Positions 8,519 through 17,851 of a stretch of 64,000 bases of DNA are shown here, piece after piece (position 1 is the first letter of the stretch; every line of letters starts with the position of its first letter). The position numbers were made by a program, and so were the translations under genes. The stretch comes from CAVUUN01 sp964421755. GTDB taxonomy: Bacteria; Acidobacteriota; UBA6911; RPQK01. The notes under the pieces are model-generated. The model was given only the letters and a program-made list of their open reading frames with translations. It did no database searches and was not told where the DNA came from. The DNA lies in contig CAYQYP010000368.1 in NCBI GenBank assembly GCA_964421755.1, positions 1 to 64,000 on the forward strand. The letters are read 5' to 3'.

Positions 8519-9630
8519 CACCGGTCTATTTCTCCAAGCACAACGTCCAAGGTGCCGATCACGGCGATGACATCGGCCACGAGGAGGCCTTTGACCAGTC
8601 GTCGCAACGCCTGCAGGTTAATAAACGTGGGAGGCCGTATCCTGACCCTGAAGGGAACGGCCGAGCCGTCGCTGACGATGTAATACCCAAGCTCTCCGCG
8701 CGGGCTCTCGATTCCCGAGTAGTATTCCCCGACCGGGGGTTTCAACACCCGGGGCACCTTTCCACGGATCGGTCCGTCGGGCAGACGGTCAAGGACCTGC
8801 TGAATGATGCGCCGGCTCTGGCGCATCTCCTCCACCCGGACCAGGTAGCGATCGTACGTGTCGCCGTTGTCACCGAGGGGAACGTCGAAGTCGAATCGGT
8901 CATAACCGCCGTAGGGTCGTTGCTTGCGCACGTCGTAGTTCACGCCGCTCCCGCGCAGGACGCCACCACTCAATCCGAAGTCGACCGCCTCTTCGCCGGA
9001 GATGACCCCGACACCCTTCGTGCGGTCGATCCAGATCCGGTTGTTGGTCAGCAACTGCTCGTACTCGTCGACTTTCTTAGGGAAATCATCGATGAACTTC
9101 CGTGCCTCGTCGACAAAGCCTTCCGGCAAATCCATCCACAACCCGCCCATCCGGAATGCATGGGTGGTGAGGCGAGCGCCGAAAAGCGCTTCGAAGAGCT
9201 TGAGAATCTCTTCGCGTTCCCGGAAACAGTAGAGGAACACCGTCAGGGCGCCGATGTCGAGCGCGTGCGTCGCGAGCCACAGAAGATGACTTGCGATGCG
9301 GTTGAACTCAGTCATCATGATCCGGATGTACTGAGCGCGTTCCGGAACCTCGATCTCCATCATTTTCTCGACGCCCAGGATGTACCCGTATACGTTCGAG
9401 ACTGCGGCGATGTAGTCGGTGCGGTCGTAGTACGGCACGCACTTCACGTAATTCCGGTTTTCGCTGATCTTCTCGACGCCGCGGTGGAGGTAACCGATCA
9501 CGCATTCGGCGTCCAGAACCCGTTCGCCATCGAGCTTCAACTTCACCTGAAGGACGCCGTGGGTAGCCGGGTGCTGCGGGCCCAGGTTGATCTCTAACTC
9601 GTGGGCATCAAGAATCGTTCGTTCGTCCAT
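8518..9630 (-). CDS. nuoD: NADH-quinone oxidoreductase subunit D
   Basis: 370 residues starting MDERTILDAHELEINLGPQHPATHGVL. This is the NiFe-hydrogenase-like 49-kDa subunit lining the quinone site; the conserved GPQHPATHG loop and the C-terminal PPTFINLQAL / VIGTLDVVLGEIDR are present. An open frame extends to 9729 but overlaps nuoC and lacks family similarity, so the ATG at 9630, 2 bases after the nuoC stop, was chosen. It is a separate gene from nuoC, not the fused NuoCD of enterobacteria. Confidence 0.96.
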   Translation of the reverse strand: MDERTILDAHELEINLGPQHPATHGVLQVKLKLDGERVLDAECVIGYLHRGVEKISENRNYVKCVPYYDRTDYIAAVSNVYGYILGVEKMMEIEVPERAQYIRIMMTEFNRIASHLLWLATHALDIGALTVFLYCFREREEILKLFEALFGARLTTHAFRMGGLWMDLPEGFVDEARKFIDDFPKKVDEYEQLLTNNRIWIDRTKGVGVISGEEAVDFGLSGGVLRGSGVNYDVRKQRPYGGYDRFDFDVPLGDNGDTYDRYLVRVEEMRQSRRIIQQVLDRLPDGPIRGKVPRVLKPPVGEYYSGIESPRGELGYYIVSDGSAVPFRVRIRPPTFINLQALRRLVKGLLVADVIAVIGTLDVVLGEIDR

Positions 9631-9632
9631 GA

Positions 9633-10457
9633 CTAGCTTGGGGTCTTCCTTATCCGGAGATGTTTGCTGATCCACTCCTGATCCTGCAGCTTGATGTCGT
9701 AGTCCTTCCGAAGGGGATAGCCGTGCCAATCATCGGGCAGCAGGATTCGCTTGAGGTCCGGGTGACCGAGAAACTCGATTCCGAACATGTCGTACACCTC
9801 GCGCTCCATCCAGTTAGCTGTCTGCCACACGGAGGACATCGACGGGACCATGGCGTCCTCCCGGAAACGGGACTTGACGCGGATCAGGCGGCCAAGCGGA
9901 TTCGAGTAGAGGTGGTACACCATGCAAAACCTCTCCGGCTCGCCAAGATAGTCAAGGGCCGTGAGATCGACGAGGTAGTCGAAACGCCACTTCGGCGTGT
10001 CTTTCAGGTAAACCATCACCTCGGTCAGGGAATCCGCGGCGATCGTGTAGATCTGTTGATCAAGGAACGCTTGCCCGGAGATAACCGCCTGTCCGAACTG
10101 ATCGCGCAAATCGCGCAGCAGCGCTTCATCCCCAAGATCCTCGTAAGTCGGCACCTTCTTGACCGGCTTCTTGACTACCGGAGCTTTTGGCTTTGGGGCT
10201 GCGTCAGCCGCGCCGGCCGCGCCCGGGACCGAGCCGGGTGTCTGCTCAGGCGCCTTGGCTGCCGGTCTGGCTTTAGCGGGTTCGGCGACAACCTTGGGCT
10301 GATCAGCCGGCGGTTGATCGGGCTTCGCGGGTGCTGTCTCGGAACCCGGCTTCACGCCTGTATCTGCCGGCTCAGGTCGCTTGTCAGCGGGTTGATCCGG
10401 CCGAGGCGCATCCTGTTGTTCGCCTGCACTTCCGTCCTTTTTCTCTTCTTCGCTCAT
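9633..10457 (-). CDS. nuoC: NADH-quinone oxidoreductase subunit C with long Pro/Ala/Lys N-terminal extension
   Basis: 274 residues. The C-terminal part, about residues 105-274, is a standard NuoC (30-kDa subunit) with the signature EREVYDMFGIEFLGHPDLK and DDWHGYPLRKDY. The first 100 or so residues are low complexity, rich in Pro, Ala, Lys, Glu and Asp (PADKRPEPADTG, APVVKKPVKKVPTYEDLG). They are probably disordered and not part of the family domain. The frame is open and codon use looks coding throughout, and no better start with a ribosome binding site was seen next to the domain. It lies between nuoB and nuoD. Confidence 0.93.
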   Translation of the reverse strand: MSEEEKKDGSAGEQQDAPRPDQPADKRPEPADTGVKPGSETAPAKPDQPPADQPKVVAEPAKARPAAKAPEQTPGSVPGAAGAADAAPKPKAPVVKKPVKKVPTYEDLGDEALLRDLRDQFGQAVISGQAFLDQQIYTIAADSLTEVMVYLKDTPKWRFDYLVDLTALDYLGEPERFCMVYHLYSNPLGRLIRVKSRFREDAMVPSMSSVWQTANWMEREVYDMFGIEFLGHPDLKRILLPDDWHGYPLRKDYDIKLQDQEWISKHLRIRKTPS

Positions 10458-10515
10458 TACGGTTCAAAAACCAATGGATTTTCTGGCTCGCGCGGCTCGC
10501 GACGGTCAGGACGCC

Positions 10516-11022
10516 CTAAGCGGCGCCCTGGTTTGACGCGGCGTGCTTCTTGCTGATGGTCATCTGGTCAATCTTGTCCTGTAGCCGCATCAGTCCGTAC
10601 AGTAGAGCCTCCGGCCGCGGAGGACACCCGGGGATGTAAACGTCGACCGGGATGATCTTGTCGACCCCCTGCAGGGTCGAGTACGTGTCAAATGGGCCTC
10701 CGACACTCGCGCAGGCGCCCATCGCGATAACCCACTTGGGTTCCGGCATCTGGTCGTAAAGCCGCTGAATCGGCTCCGCCATCTTAAGAGTCACAGTCCC
10801 GGAGACGATGATCAGGTCCGCCTGTCGCGGCGAGGGCCGAAAGATCCCGCAACCGAAGCGGTCCAGGTCGAACCGGGAAGCGCCGGTCGCCATCATTTCG
10901 ATGGCGCAACATGCCAAGCCGAAGGTCATCGGCCAGAGGGAGGATTTGCGTGCCCAGTTGAAAAGGGAGTCGACCGTCGTGACGATTATGTTGCGATCTG
11001 CGTCTTTTTCACCTACACCCAC
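10516..11022 (-). CDS. nuoB: NADH-quinone oxidoreductase subunit B, [4Fe-4S] N2
   Basis: 168 residues. The N2 cluster ligands are visible as tandem Cys38-Cys39 (GLACCAIEMM), Cys104 (GACASVGG) and Cys133 (IPGCPPRPE). NuoB passes electrons from the NuoI clusters to quinone. Its start overlaps the nuoA stop by 10 bases, implying coupled translation. The C-terminal KKHAASNQGAA tail is not conserved in the family. Confidence 0.96.
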   Translation of the reverse strand: MGVGEKDADRNIIVTTVDSLFNWARKSSLWPMTFGLACCAIEMMATGASRFDLDRFGCGIFRPSPRQADLIIVSGTVTLKMAEPIQRLYDQMPEPKWVIAMGACASVGGPFDTYSTLQGVDKIIPVDVYIPGCPPRPEALLYGLMRLQDKIDQMTISKKHAASNQGAA

Positions 11023-11369
11023 TCGAGAGCTCCTTTCTTCCAGACGTAGAAATACCCTACGATCAGGATGCCGAGGAAAACCAACATCTCGATGAAGCCG
11101 AACAGCGCCAGCCGATCGTAGTTTACAGCCCAGGGGAAAAGGAAAATCGTCTCGACGTCGAAGATCACAAAGAGGATCGCGATAATGTAAAACCGGACCG
11201 AAAAGCGCTCGCGAGCATCGCCCTCAGGCTCGACTCCGCATTCATAGGGCCCGAGCTTATCCTTGCTGGGCTGGGAAGGCCGGAGCAGCCAACCCAATGC
11301 GAGAGCTGCCACGGGAATCAACGCCGCAACTACCAGGAAGATCAAGACCGGTATGTATACACCTAACAC
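11013..11369 (-). CDS. nuoA: NADH-quinone oxidoreductase subunit A
   Basis: 118 residues, three membrane helices. The loop PSKDKLGPYECGVEPEGDARERFSVRFYIIAILFVIFDVE is the conserved NuoA segment, with the Cys-containing first loop and the acidic second helix. It begins with GTG preceded by TTGGAGG at a spacing of about 9 bases. It is the first gene of the 11-gene nuo transcript. Confidence 0.96.
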   Translation of the reverse strand: MLGVYIPVLIFLVVAALIPVAALALGWLLRPSQPSKDKLGPYECGVEPEGDARERFSVRFYIIAILFVIFDVETIFLFPWAVNYDRLALFGFIEMLVFLGILIVGYFYVWKKGALEWV

Positions 11370-11393
11370 TACTGTCCGCCTCCAAGGCGACGT

Positions 11394-11399
11394 ATTCTA
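11394..11399 (-). promoter_or_regulatory. Putative -10 element (TAGAAT) of the nuo operon
   Basis: TAGAAT on the minus strand, followed by A, lies 24 bases before the nuoA GTG, leaving a leader of about 17 bases that contains the GGAGG ribosome binding site. No good -35 hexamer is evident. The same TAGAATA heptamer occurs before yebC and aroA and, as TATTCTA, before the parvulin gene at 46927. Confidence 0.4.
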
Positions 11400-11453
11400 A
11401 CAAACCTCGGCTTGTTCTGCGAGTTGTAATGTTAGCACAGCGGGGTTTCGCGT

Positions 11454-11537
11454 GGGTCCGACTTCCAAGTCGGACATCGGGTGTGCTGGCGGGCGGAGCC
11501 GGCCTGTTCTAGAAGTGTCGGACTTGGAAGTCGGGCC
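11454..11537. repeat. Inverted repeat of the GTCCGACTT palindrome family (imperfect)
   Basis: The left arm at about 11455-11476 and the right arm at 11516-11537 are reverse complements with two mismatches. Each arm is itself a near-palindrome of 9-bp half-sites (GTCCGACTT / AAGTCGGAC) around CC or GG. It lies between the decarboxylase stop (11556) and nuoA, so it is at the 3' end of the galE operon. A perfect relative is at 52769-52863, and partial copies are at about 18424-18441 and 59100-59116. Confidence 0.8.
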
Positions 11538-11555
11538 TCCGAAAAGCAGCTGGAA

Positions 11556-12491
11556 CTACACTTCACGCAGCAGGTTGTCGAAGTAGTCGATGGTTTGCTT
11601 CAACCCTTCCCGCAGGGGAACTTCCGGCTGCCAGCCCAAGAGTTCCCGCGCGCGGGAGATATCCGGACGGCGGCGGACCGGATCATCCTGCGGCAAGGGC
11701 TCGTAGTTTATCCTGGAGCGGCGTCCGGTCATCTCGCGAACGAGTTCGGCCAGCTCCAGGATCGTGAACTCCTCCGGGTTACCCATGTTGATCGGGCCAG
11801 TGACCCCGGGTGTTTCCATCAGCAGGATCAGTCCTCGAACCAAGTCGGAGACGTAGCAAAAGGAGCGGGTCTGATTCCCTTCCCCATAAACAGTGAGCGG
11901 CTTGCCGGAGAGCGCCTGAACGATGAAATTGCTGACCACCCGACCGTCGTGTTCCGACATGTTCGGACCGTAGGTATTGAAAATACGGCAAATGCGAATG
12001 TCCACCGCGTTCTGACGATGGTAATCCATCATTAACGTCTCGGCGACGCGCTTGCCCTCGTCGTAACAACTCCGAGGCCCAATAGGGTTCACATTGCCCC
12101 AGTAGCTTTCGGTCTGGGGGTGCTCCTGCGGATCTCCGTACACCTCGGACGTGCTCGCCTGGAGGATGCGTGCCTTCACCCGCTTCGCGATCCCGAGCAT
12201 GTTGATCGTGCCCATGACATTCGTCTTGACGGTCTTCACCGGGTTGAGCTGGTAATGAACCGGGGACGCCGGGCAGGCCAAGTTGTAGATGCGGTCGGTA
12301 TCAAGCAGTATCGGCTGGGTTACGTCGTGACGGATAAACTCGAACCGAGGATTCCCGAGCAACGAATAAATGTTCTTCTTGGTGCCGGAGAACAGGTTAT
12401 CGAGGCACATGATCTCGTGTCCGGCCGCCAGAAGTGCCTGACTGAGATGGCTTCCAATGAACCCCGCTCCGCCGGTTATGAGAATGCGCAT
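11556..12491 (-). CDS. uxs: UDP-glucuronate decarboxylase (UDP-xylose synthase), extended SDR
   Basis: 311 residues. It has the N-terminal Rossmann NAD motif GGAGFIG (residues 7-13), the segment NLACPASPVHYQ typical of UXS enzymes, and the SCYDEGKR YxxxK catalytic pair. The family decarboxylates UDP-glucuronate to UDP-xylose, a precursor of surface polysaccharides. It starts 3 bases after the galE stop, forming a two-gene sugar-nucleotide operon. dTDP-glucose dehydratase is an alternative family, but the ACPASPVHYQ and GPRSCYDEGKRVAET segments favour UXS. Confidence 0.9.
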   Translation of the reverse strand: MRILITGGAGFIGSHLSQALLAAGHEIMCLDNLFSGTKKNIYSLLGNPRFEFIRHDVTQPILLDTDRIYNLACPASPVHYQLNPVKTVKTNVMGTINMLGIAKRVKARILQASTSEVYGDPQEHPQTESYWGNVNPIGPRSCYDEGKRVAETLMMDYHRQNAVDIRICRIFNTYGPNMSEHDGRVVSNFIVQALSGKPLTVYGEGNQTRSFCYVSDLVRGLILLMETPGVTGPINMGNPEEFTILELAELVREMTGRRSRINYEPLPQDDPVRRRPDISRARELLGWQPEVPLREGLKQTIDYFDNLLREV

Positions 12492-12494
12492 AGG

Positions 12495-13475
12495 TCAGTA
12501 CCTTCGGTTTTTTTCCCAGTTCCAGGCCGTCTGCATTATCACGTCGATGTCCGAATGGCGAGGCCGCCAACCGAGCACCCGGGCCGCTTTTCCCGCATCA
12601 GCCACGAGGGCGGGCGGATCACCAGCACGGCGCGGGCAGACGCGAGTCGGAATGGTCCGACCGGTCGCCCTCTGGGCCGAGTCGATCACCTGCTTAACCG
12701 AGTACCCCTGCCCGGTTCCCAGGTTGACGAAATCACTTGCCTGACCGTCAGCCAGCCAGTTAAGCGCTGCAACATGGGCCGATGCCAAATCGAGGACGTG
12801 AATATAGTCCCGGACGCAGGTGCCGTCAGGTGTCGGGTAGTCGTCCCCGTAGATCTGTACCTCTCCACCTCCGTGCTTGGCGACCAGGAGTATGCGGGGG
12901 ATCAGGTGGGTCTCGGGCTCATGCGATTCACCCAGCTGGCCGTCGAGACTCGCCCCCGCGGCGTTGAAGTATCGCAAGGCGACGAATCTGAGTCCGTAGG
13001 CCCGATCGTACTGCCTGAGGATCCGCTCGATGAAGAACTTGGTCTCGCCGTATGGGTTTACCGGGTCCTGGGGGTGTGACTCGTCGATTGGTACGCGAAT
13101 CGGGTCTCCGTAAGTCGCGCAGGTTGACGAAAGGACAAACCGCTTGACGCCGTGTCGAAGCATGACACGGAACAGCGTCATCGCATTCCCGACGTTCTGC
13201 TCGTAATAAAGGCGCGGATTCTCGACCGACTCGCCGACGTAACAGCGGCTTGCGAAATGAACAACGCCGTCAAACCGATACCGCGCGAAGAGCCCGTCGA
13301 GGAAGGATTCGTCCGCCAGGTCTCCCGTTTCGAGGGCTCCTTGCACGACCGCCTCCCGATGACCCTCGCTGAGGTTGTCAAGCGTGACCGGCTGGAAGCC
13401 CTGCTGTCCGAGCTCCCGCACGGTGTGGCTGCCAATGTAACCCGCTCCACCTGTCACTAGGTATGTTCTGCTCAT
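12495..13475 (-). CDS. galE: UDP-glucose 4-epimerase
   Basis: 326 residues. GGAGYIGSHTVREL at the N-terminus is the NAD-binding motif; NPYGETKFFIERIL contains the catalytic YxxxK; CVRDYIHVLDLASAHVAAL is the GalE signature. The enzyme interconverts UDP-glucose and UDP-galactose for envelope polysaccharide. The ATG at 13475 was chosen; a GTG at 13478 directly precedes it. It lies upstream of the decarboxylase on the same strand. Confidence 0.93.
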   Translation of the reverse strand: MSRTYLVTGGAGYIGSHTVRELGQQGFQPVTLDNLSEGHREAVVQGALETGDLADESFLDGLFARYRFDGVVHFASRCYVGESVENPRLYYEQNVGNAMTLFRVMLRHGVKRFVLSSTCATYGDPIRVPIDESHPQDPVNPYGETKFFIERILRQYDRAYGLRFVALRYFNAAGASLDGQLGESHEPETHLIPRILLVAKHGGGEVQIYGDDYPTPDGTCVRDYIHVLDLASAHVAALNWLADGQASDFVNLGTGQGYSVKQVIDSAQRATGRTIPTRVCPRRAGDPPALVADAGKAARVLGWRPRHSDIDVIMQTAWNWEKNRRY

Positions 13476-13592
13476 CACCGATTGTGCTGGAATTCAGGCC
13501 CCGAGATGCCCCGTGCACGACGCCCCGGAAACGCGGGCACACGGATCTCACGACACGTAAAGAATTAATGTTAAACGATTTCGCCGAGTGAT

Positions 13593-13973
13593 TTACAGGG
13601 TACCGACGAAGCTCGACACGTCTGACTGGAACTTGAAGGTGTACCAATAGCCTGCGAGGTCTACCGATTTTTCGTACGCGATTTTGACCTTGACTTCAGG
13701 TATGCCGCCATACGGAGTGGCGCTGCTCACCTCGATGTCTTCCTCGCTATTGACAATGAATTCTTTGGCGTGGGCCGCCTCGATCACCTGCAGTTTCAGG
13801 AACTCGCCTCCCCAACCCGATGCGCCAGCCTTGCTAGCCAGTCTCTTGAGATCATCCTCGAACTCATACTTATCCAGGTAAACAGGGACGATCTTCACGC
13901 AGAGGAAGACGAAGACGATAGAAACAAGAACAACGAGTAAACAGCCAGCCCGTCCGGCTCCACGCTGATTCAT
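13593..13973 (-). CDS. Small single-pass membrane protein, unknown (DUF4845-like)
   Basis: 126 residues starting MNQRGAGRAGCLLVVLVSIVFVFLCVKIVPVYLDKYEFEDDL. One transmembrane helix lies at about residues 10-28, followed by a soluble domain of about 95 residues ending in DVSSFVGTL. The layout (short basic N-terminus, one helix, VPVYLD, alpha/beta domain with an IEVSS..GIPEVKVKIAYE stretch) resembles DUF4845-type proteins, but I cannot confirm the family. The ATG at 13973 has GAGG about 8 bases upstream; an open frame continues to 14012. It is transcribed away from uvrB. Confidence 0.65.
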   Translation of the reverse strand: MNQRGAGRAGCLLVVLVSIVFVFLCVKIVPVYLDKYEFEDDLKRLASKAGASGWGGEFLKLQVIEAAHAKEFIVNSEEDIEVSSATPYGGIPEVKVKIAYEKSVDLAGYWYTFKFQSDVSSFVGTL

Positions 13974-14358
13974 AGGCGACCTCGTCAGTATCTCCCACAA
14001 CCCTGCGGACAACAGTGACCACGCTCACCGGTCCGCGCGGGGCGCGAAATTCTCCAAGAGACTTACACCAAAAGCCGGGATTTACAAGGAAATTTGGTAT
14101 TCCCAAAAAACCCGACAGGGAGAGGGGGAGACTGGGAGACGGGGAGACGGGGAGACAAGGAGACAAGGAGACGGGGAGACAAGGAGAAAGGCGAAAGGAA
14201 GAAGGCAAAAGCCGATTACGATTACGATTACGACTACGATCACGATCACGAGCACGAGCGCGAGCACGAGAAGGAAGACCAACAAAATGCTGGGGCGCTG
14301 TCTCCCCATCTCCTTGTCTCCCCATCTCCTTGTCTCCCCATCTCCTTGTCTCCCTGTC
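13974..14358. repeat. Intergenic block of mirrored purine/pyrimidine tandem repeats
   Basis: No gene is supported in this 399-base gap. At about 14112-14195 there are units of GGGGAGAC / AAGGAGAC. At 14213-14270 there are about ten hexamers drifting from GATTAC through GATCAC to GAGCAC. At about 14298-14357 units of GTCTCCCC / ATCTCCTT are the reverse complement of the first tract. The outer tracts can pair as a long imperfect hairpin. Open frames seen across it are low-complexity artefacts. Confidence 0.85.
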
Positions 14359-14364
14359 TATAAT
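14359..14364 (+). promoter_or_regulatory. Putative -10 element of uvrB (TATAAT)
   Basis: A perfect TATAAT lies 8 bases before the GTG start of uvrB, directly after the pyrimidine repeat tract. No -35 consensus is visible at 16-18 bases. If used, transcription would begin within a base or two of the start codon, giving a leaderless message. Confidence 0.45.
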
Positions 14365-14372
14365 GGAACGTT

Positions 14373-16421
14373 GTGCCAAACGAGAATCCAATGCTCTACA
14401 AGGGAATTCAATACGGAAGCGGAGTGTCGCTTTCCTCCAGCTTCAGGCTAGCCGGGAACTTCCGGCCGAGTGTGGACCAGGCTCGTGCCATCGAGCAAAT
14501 CGTCAAGGAACTCGGAGCCGGAAGCCACGATCTGGTTCTCTTGGGAGTCACCGGGTCGGGAAAGACCTTCACGATGGCGAAGGTAATTGAGCAGACCAAC
14601 CGCCCGACCCTCGTGCTGAGCCACAACAAGACGCTGGCGGCCCAGCTGTACCAGGAGTTCCGCAATTTTTTCCCGGACAACGCGGTCGAGTACTTCGTCA
14701 GCTATTACGACTACTACCAGCCCGAGGCCTACATCGCCGCGACCGACACTTACATCGAAAAAGAGGCGCTCATCAACGACGAGATTGATCGGCTGCGGCA
14801 CTCCGCGACCCGCTCACTGTTCGAGCGCCGCGACTGCATTATCGTGGCCAGTGTTAGCTGTATCTATGGGCTGGGCTCTCCCGAAGCGTACTACGGCATG
14901 CTGCTCATGCTGAATCAGGGGCAGCGAGTCGCGCGCCGCGATATCCTCCACAAGCTTGTCGAGATCCAATATGAGCGCAATGACTACGAGCTGTCCCGCG
15001 GCACCTTCCGCGTCCGCGGGGACGTCATAGAAGTTATCCCGTCCTATGAGGACTATGGCGTCCGCATAGAGCTGTTTGGGGATGAAGTGGAAGCCATATA
15101 CCAGTTCGACCCGCTGACCGGCGAGATCCTTCGCAAGCACGAACGACTTCCCATCTATCCGAAATCGCACTATGTCATCCCCCGGTCCCGCTGGGATCTT
15201 GCGGTCAAGAGCATCAAGCAGGAGTTAGAGGAGTTCAGGACGCAGCTTTACACCGACGGAAAGCTCATCGAAGCCCAAAGAGTCCACCAGAGAACGATGT
15301 TCGACCTTGAGATGATCAAGAGCGTCGGCTACTGCCGGGGCATCGAGAACTACTCACGTCACCTGACAGGCAGAACCCCCGGCGAACCGCCGCCGACACT
15401 GCTCGACTACCTCCCCAAGGACGCCCTTGTCTTCATCGACGAAAGCCACGTGACGGTTCCTCAACTGCACGGCATGTACGAAGGAGACCGGTCGCGGAAG
15501 TTGAACCTGGTGAAGTACGGTTTTCGAATGCCGTCGGCGTTGGACAACCGTCCCTTGAGCTTCCAGGAATTCGAGTCGCGAGTGCCGCAAACCCTGTATG
15601 TCTCGGCAACCCCCGGACCGTACGAGCTGCAGCGAACCGGAGGAGAGATCGTGGAGCAGATCATCCGACCGACCGGCCTGCTCGACCCCCAGATCGAGGT
15701 CCGGCCGGTGAAAGGCCAGATCGATGACCTGCTGGAAGAGATCCGCGTGCGGGCAGCACGCAAGGAACGGGTCCTCGTCACCACGTTGACCAAACGGATG
15801 GCCGAGGAACTGACCGAGTATTACACCGAGGTCGGAGTCGCTGTTCGATACCTGCACTCAGAAGTTGAGACGCTCGACAGGGTCAAGATCCTGAAGGACC
15901 TGCGGCTGGGCAAGTTCGATGTCCTGGTGGGAATCAACCTGCTGCGTGAAGGCCTGGATCTTCCCGAAGTCTCACTTGTCGCGATCCTGGACGCGGACAA
16001 GGAAGGCTTTCTCCGAAGCGCAACGTCACTGATCCAAACCTGCGGGAGAGCCGCGCGCAACGTCAACGGCAAAGTGATCATGTACGCCGACGTGGTCACC
16101 CGCTCAATGGCGCAGGCGATCGACGAAACGCAGCGCCGGCGGGAGGTCCAGCTTCGCTACAACGAGGAAAACGGGATCACACCGGAGAGCATCCTGAAGC
16201 CGATCGACGCCCAATTGCTCGAGATCGTTAAACGCGACTACTATGAGATTCCCATCGTCGCCGAGGACCTTGAGGAGTACGGGAGCCAGGAACAGATCGA
16301 CCGGGAAATTCAGAAGCTGGAGTCGAAGATGCGCAAGGCGGCTCAACGCTTCGAGTTCGAGAAGGCGGCCGAATACCGCGACCGGATCAAACAGCTGAAG
16401 GAAATCGAGCTGAAGGCCTGA
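14373..16421 (+). CDS. uvrB: UvrABC excinuclease subunit B
   Basis: 682 residues from a GTG start, or 676 from the ATG at 14391. GVTGSGKT (residues 58-65) is the Walker A motif; the YYDYYQPEAY beta-hairpin that inserts into damaged DNA follows. DESHVTVPQ is the helicase motif II region, and LLREGLDLPEVSLVAILDADKEGFLRS is the UvrB signature. The C-terminal residues from about 635 are the UvrB/UvrC coiled-coil motif (QRFEFEKAAEYRDRI). UvrB loads on damage with UvrA and recruits UvrC. It is the only SOS-type repair gene here besides lexA and ruvC. Confidence 0.96.
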   Translation: MPNENPMLYKGIQYGSGVSLSSSFRLAGNFRPSVDQARAIEQIVKELGAGSHDLVLLGVTGSGKTFTMAKVIEQTNRPTLVLSHNKTLAAQLYQEFRNFFPDNAVEYFVSYYDYYQPEAYIAATDTYIEKEALINDEIDRLRHSATRSLFERRDCIIVASVSCIYGLGSPEAYYGMLLMLNQGQRVARRDILHKLVEIQYERNDYELSRGTFRVRGDVIEVIPSYEDYGVRIELFGDEVEAIYQFDPLTGEILRKHERLPIYPKSHYVIPRSRWDLAVKSIKQELEEFRTQLYTDGKLIEAQRVHQRTMFDLEMIKSVGYCRGIENYSRHLTGRTPGEPPPTLLDYLPKDALVFIDESHVTVPQLHGMYEGDRSRKLNLVKYGFRMPSALDNRPLSFQEFESRVPQTLYVSATPGPYELQRTGGEIVEQIIRPTGLLDPQIEVRPVKGQIDDLLEEIRVRAARKERVLVTTLTKRMAEELTEYYTEVGVAVRYLHSEVETLDRVKILKDLRLGKFDVLVGINLLREGLDLPEVSLVAILDADKEGFLRSATSLIQTCGRAARNVNGKVIMYADVVTRSMAQAIDETQRRREVQLRYNEENGITPESILKPIDAQLLEIVKRDYYEIPIVAEDLEEYGSQEQIDREIQKLESKMRKAAQRFEFEKAAEYRDRIKQLKEIELKA

Positions 16422-16422
16422 A

Positions 16423-16550
16423 GACTGCGCACTGCCCACTGCCAACAGACCCTCTTAGCGATCAGTCGACAGAGGGCAGCGGGCAGTGCGCAGTGCGCAG
16501 TGGGCAGTGGGCAGCGCGCAGTCGCCTTTGCCCCTTTGCCCCTCTGCCCC
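16423..16550. repeat. Heptamer-type repeats between uvrB and aroA
   Basis: ACTGCGC / ACTGCCC units at 16423-16443, their reverse complement (GGGCAGT, GCGCAGT) at about 16474-16522, then a pyrimidine run of CCTTTGCCC units to 16550. The first two tracts can form a hairpin at the 3' end of uvrB. Similar GGGCAGT units occur at 32270-32291, 33709-33834 and 52925-52966. Confidence 0.75.
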
Positions 16551-16551
16551 T

Positions 16552-16557
16552 TAGAAT
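16552..16557 (+). promoter_or_regulatory. Putative -10 element of aroA (TAGAAT)
   Basis: TAGAATA sits 7 bases before the aroA ATG at 16565, with only ATCCCGC between. There is no Shine-Dalgarno sequence in the preceding 40 bases, which are pyrimidine repeats. This fits a leaderless transcript. Confidence 0.4.
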
Positions 16558-16564
16558 ATCCCGC

Positions 16565-17851
<1,287 letters not shown>

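Noticed and set aside
12120..13079. 319-codon plus-strand frame opposite galE and the decarboxylase gene
   Set aside because: It crosses the junction of two well-supported genes and shows no family signature.
13870..14391. Open frames across the GGGGAGAC tract
   Set aside because: The peptides are simple repeats (SLSPCLPVS-type) translated from tandem DNA, and all frames are open for the same reason.
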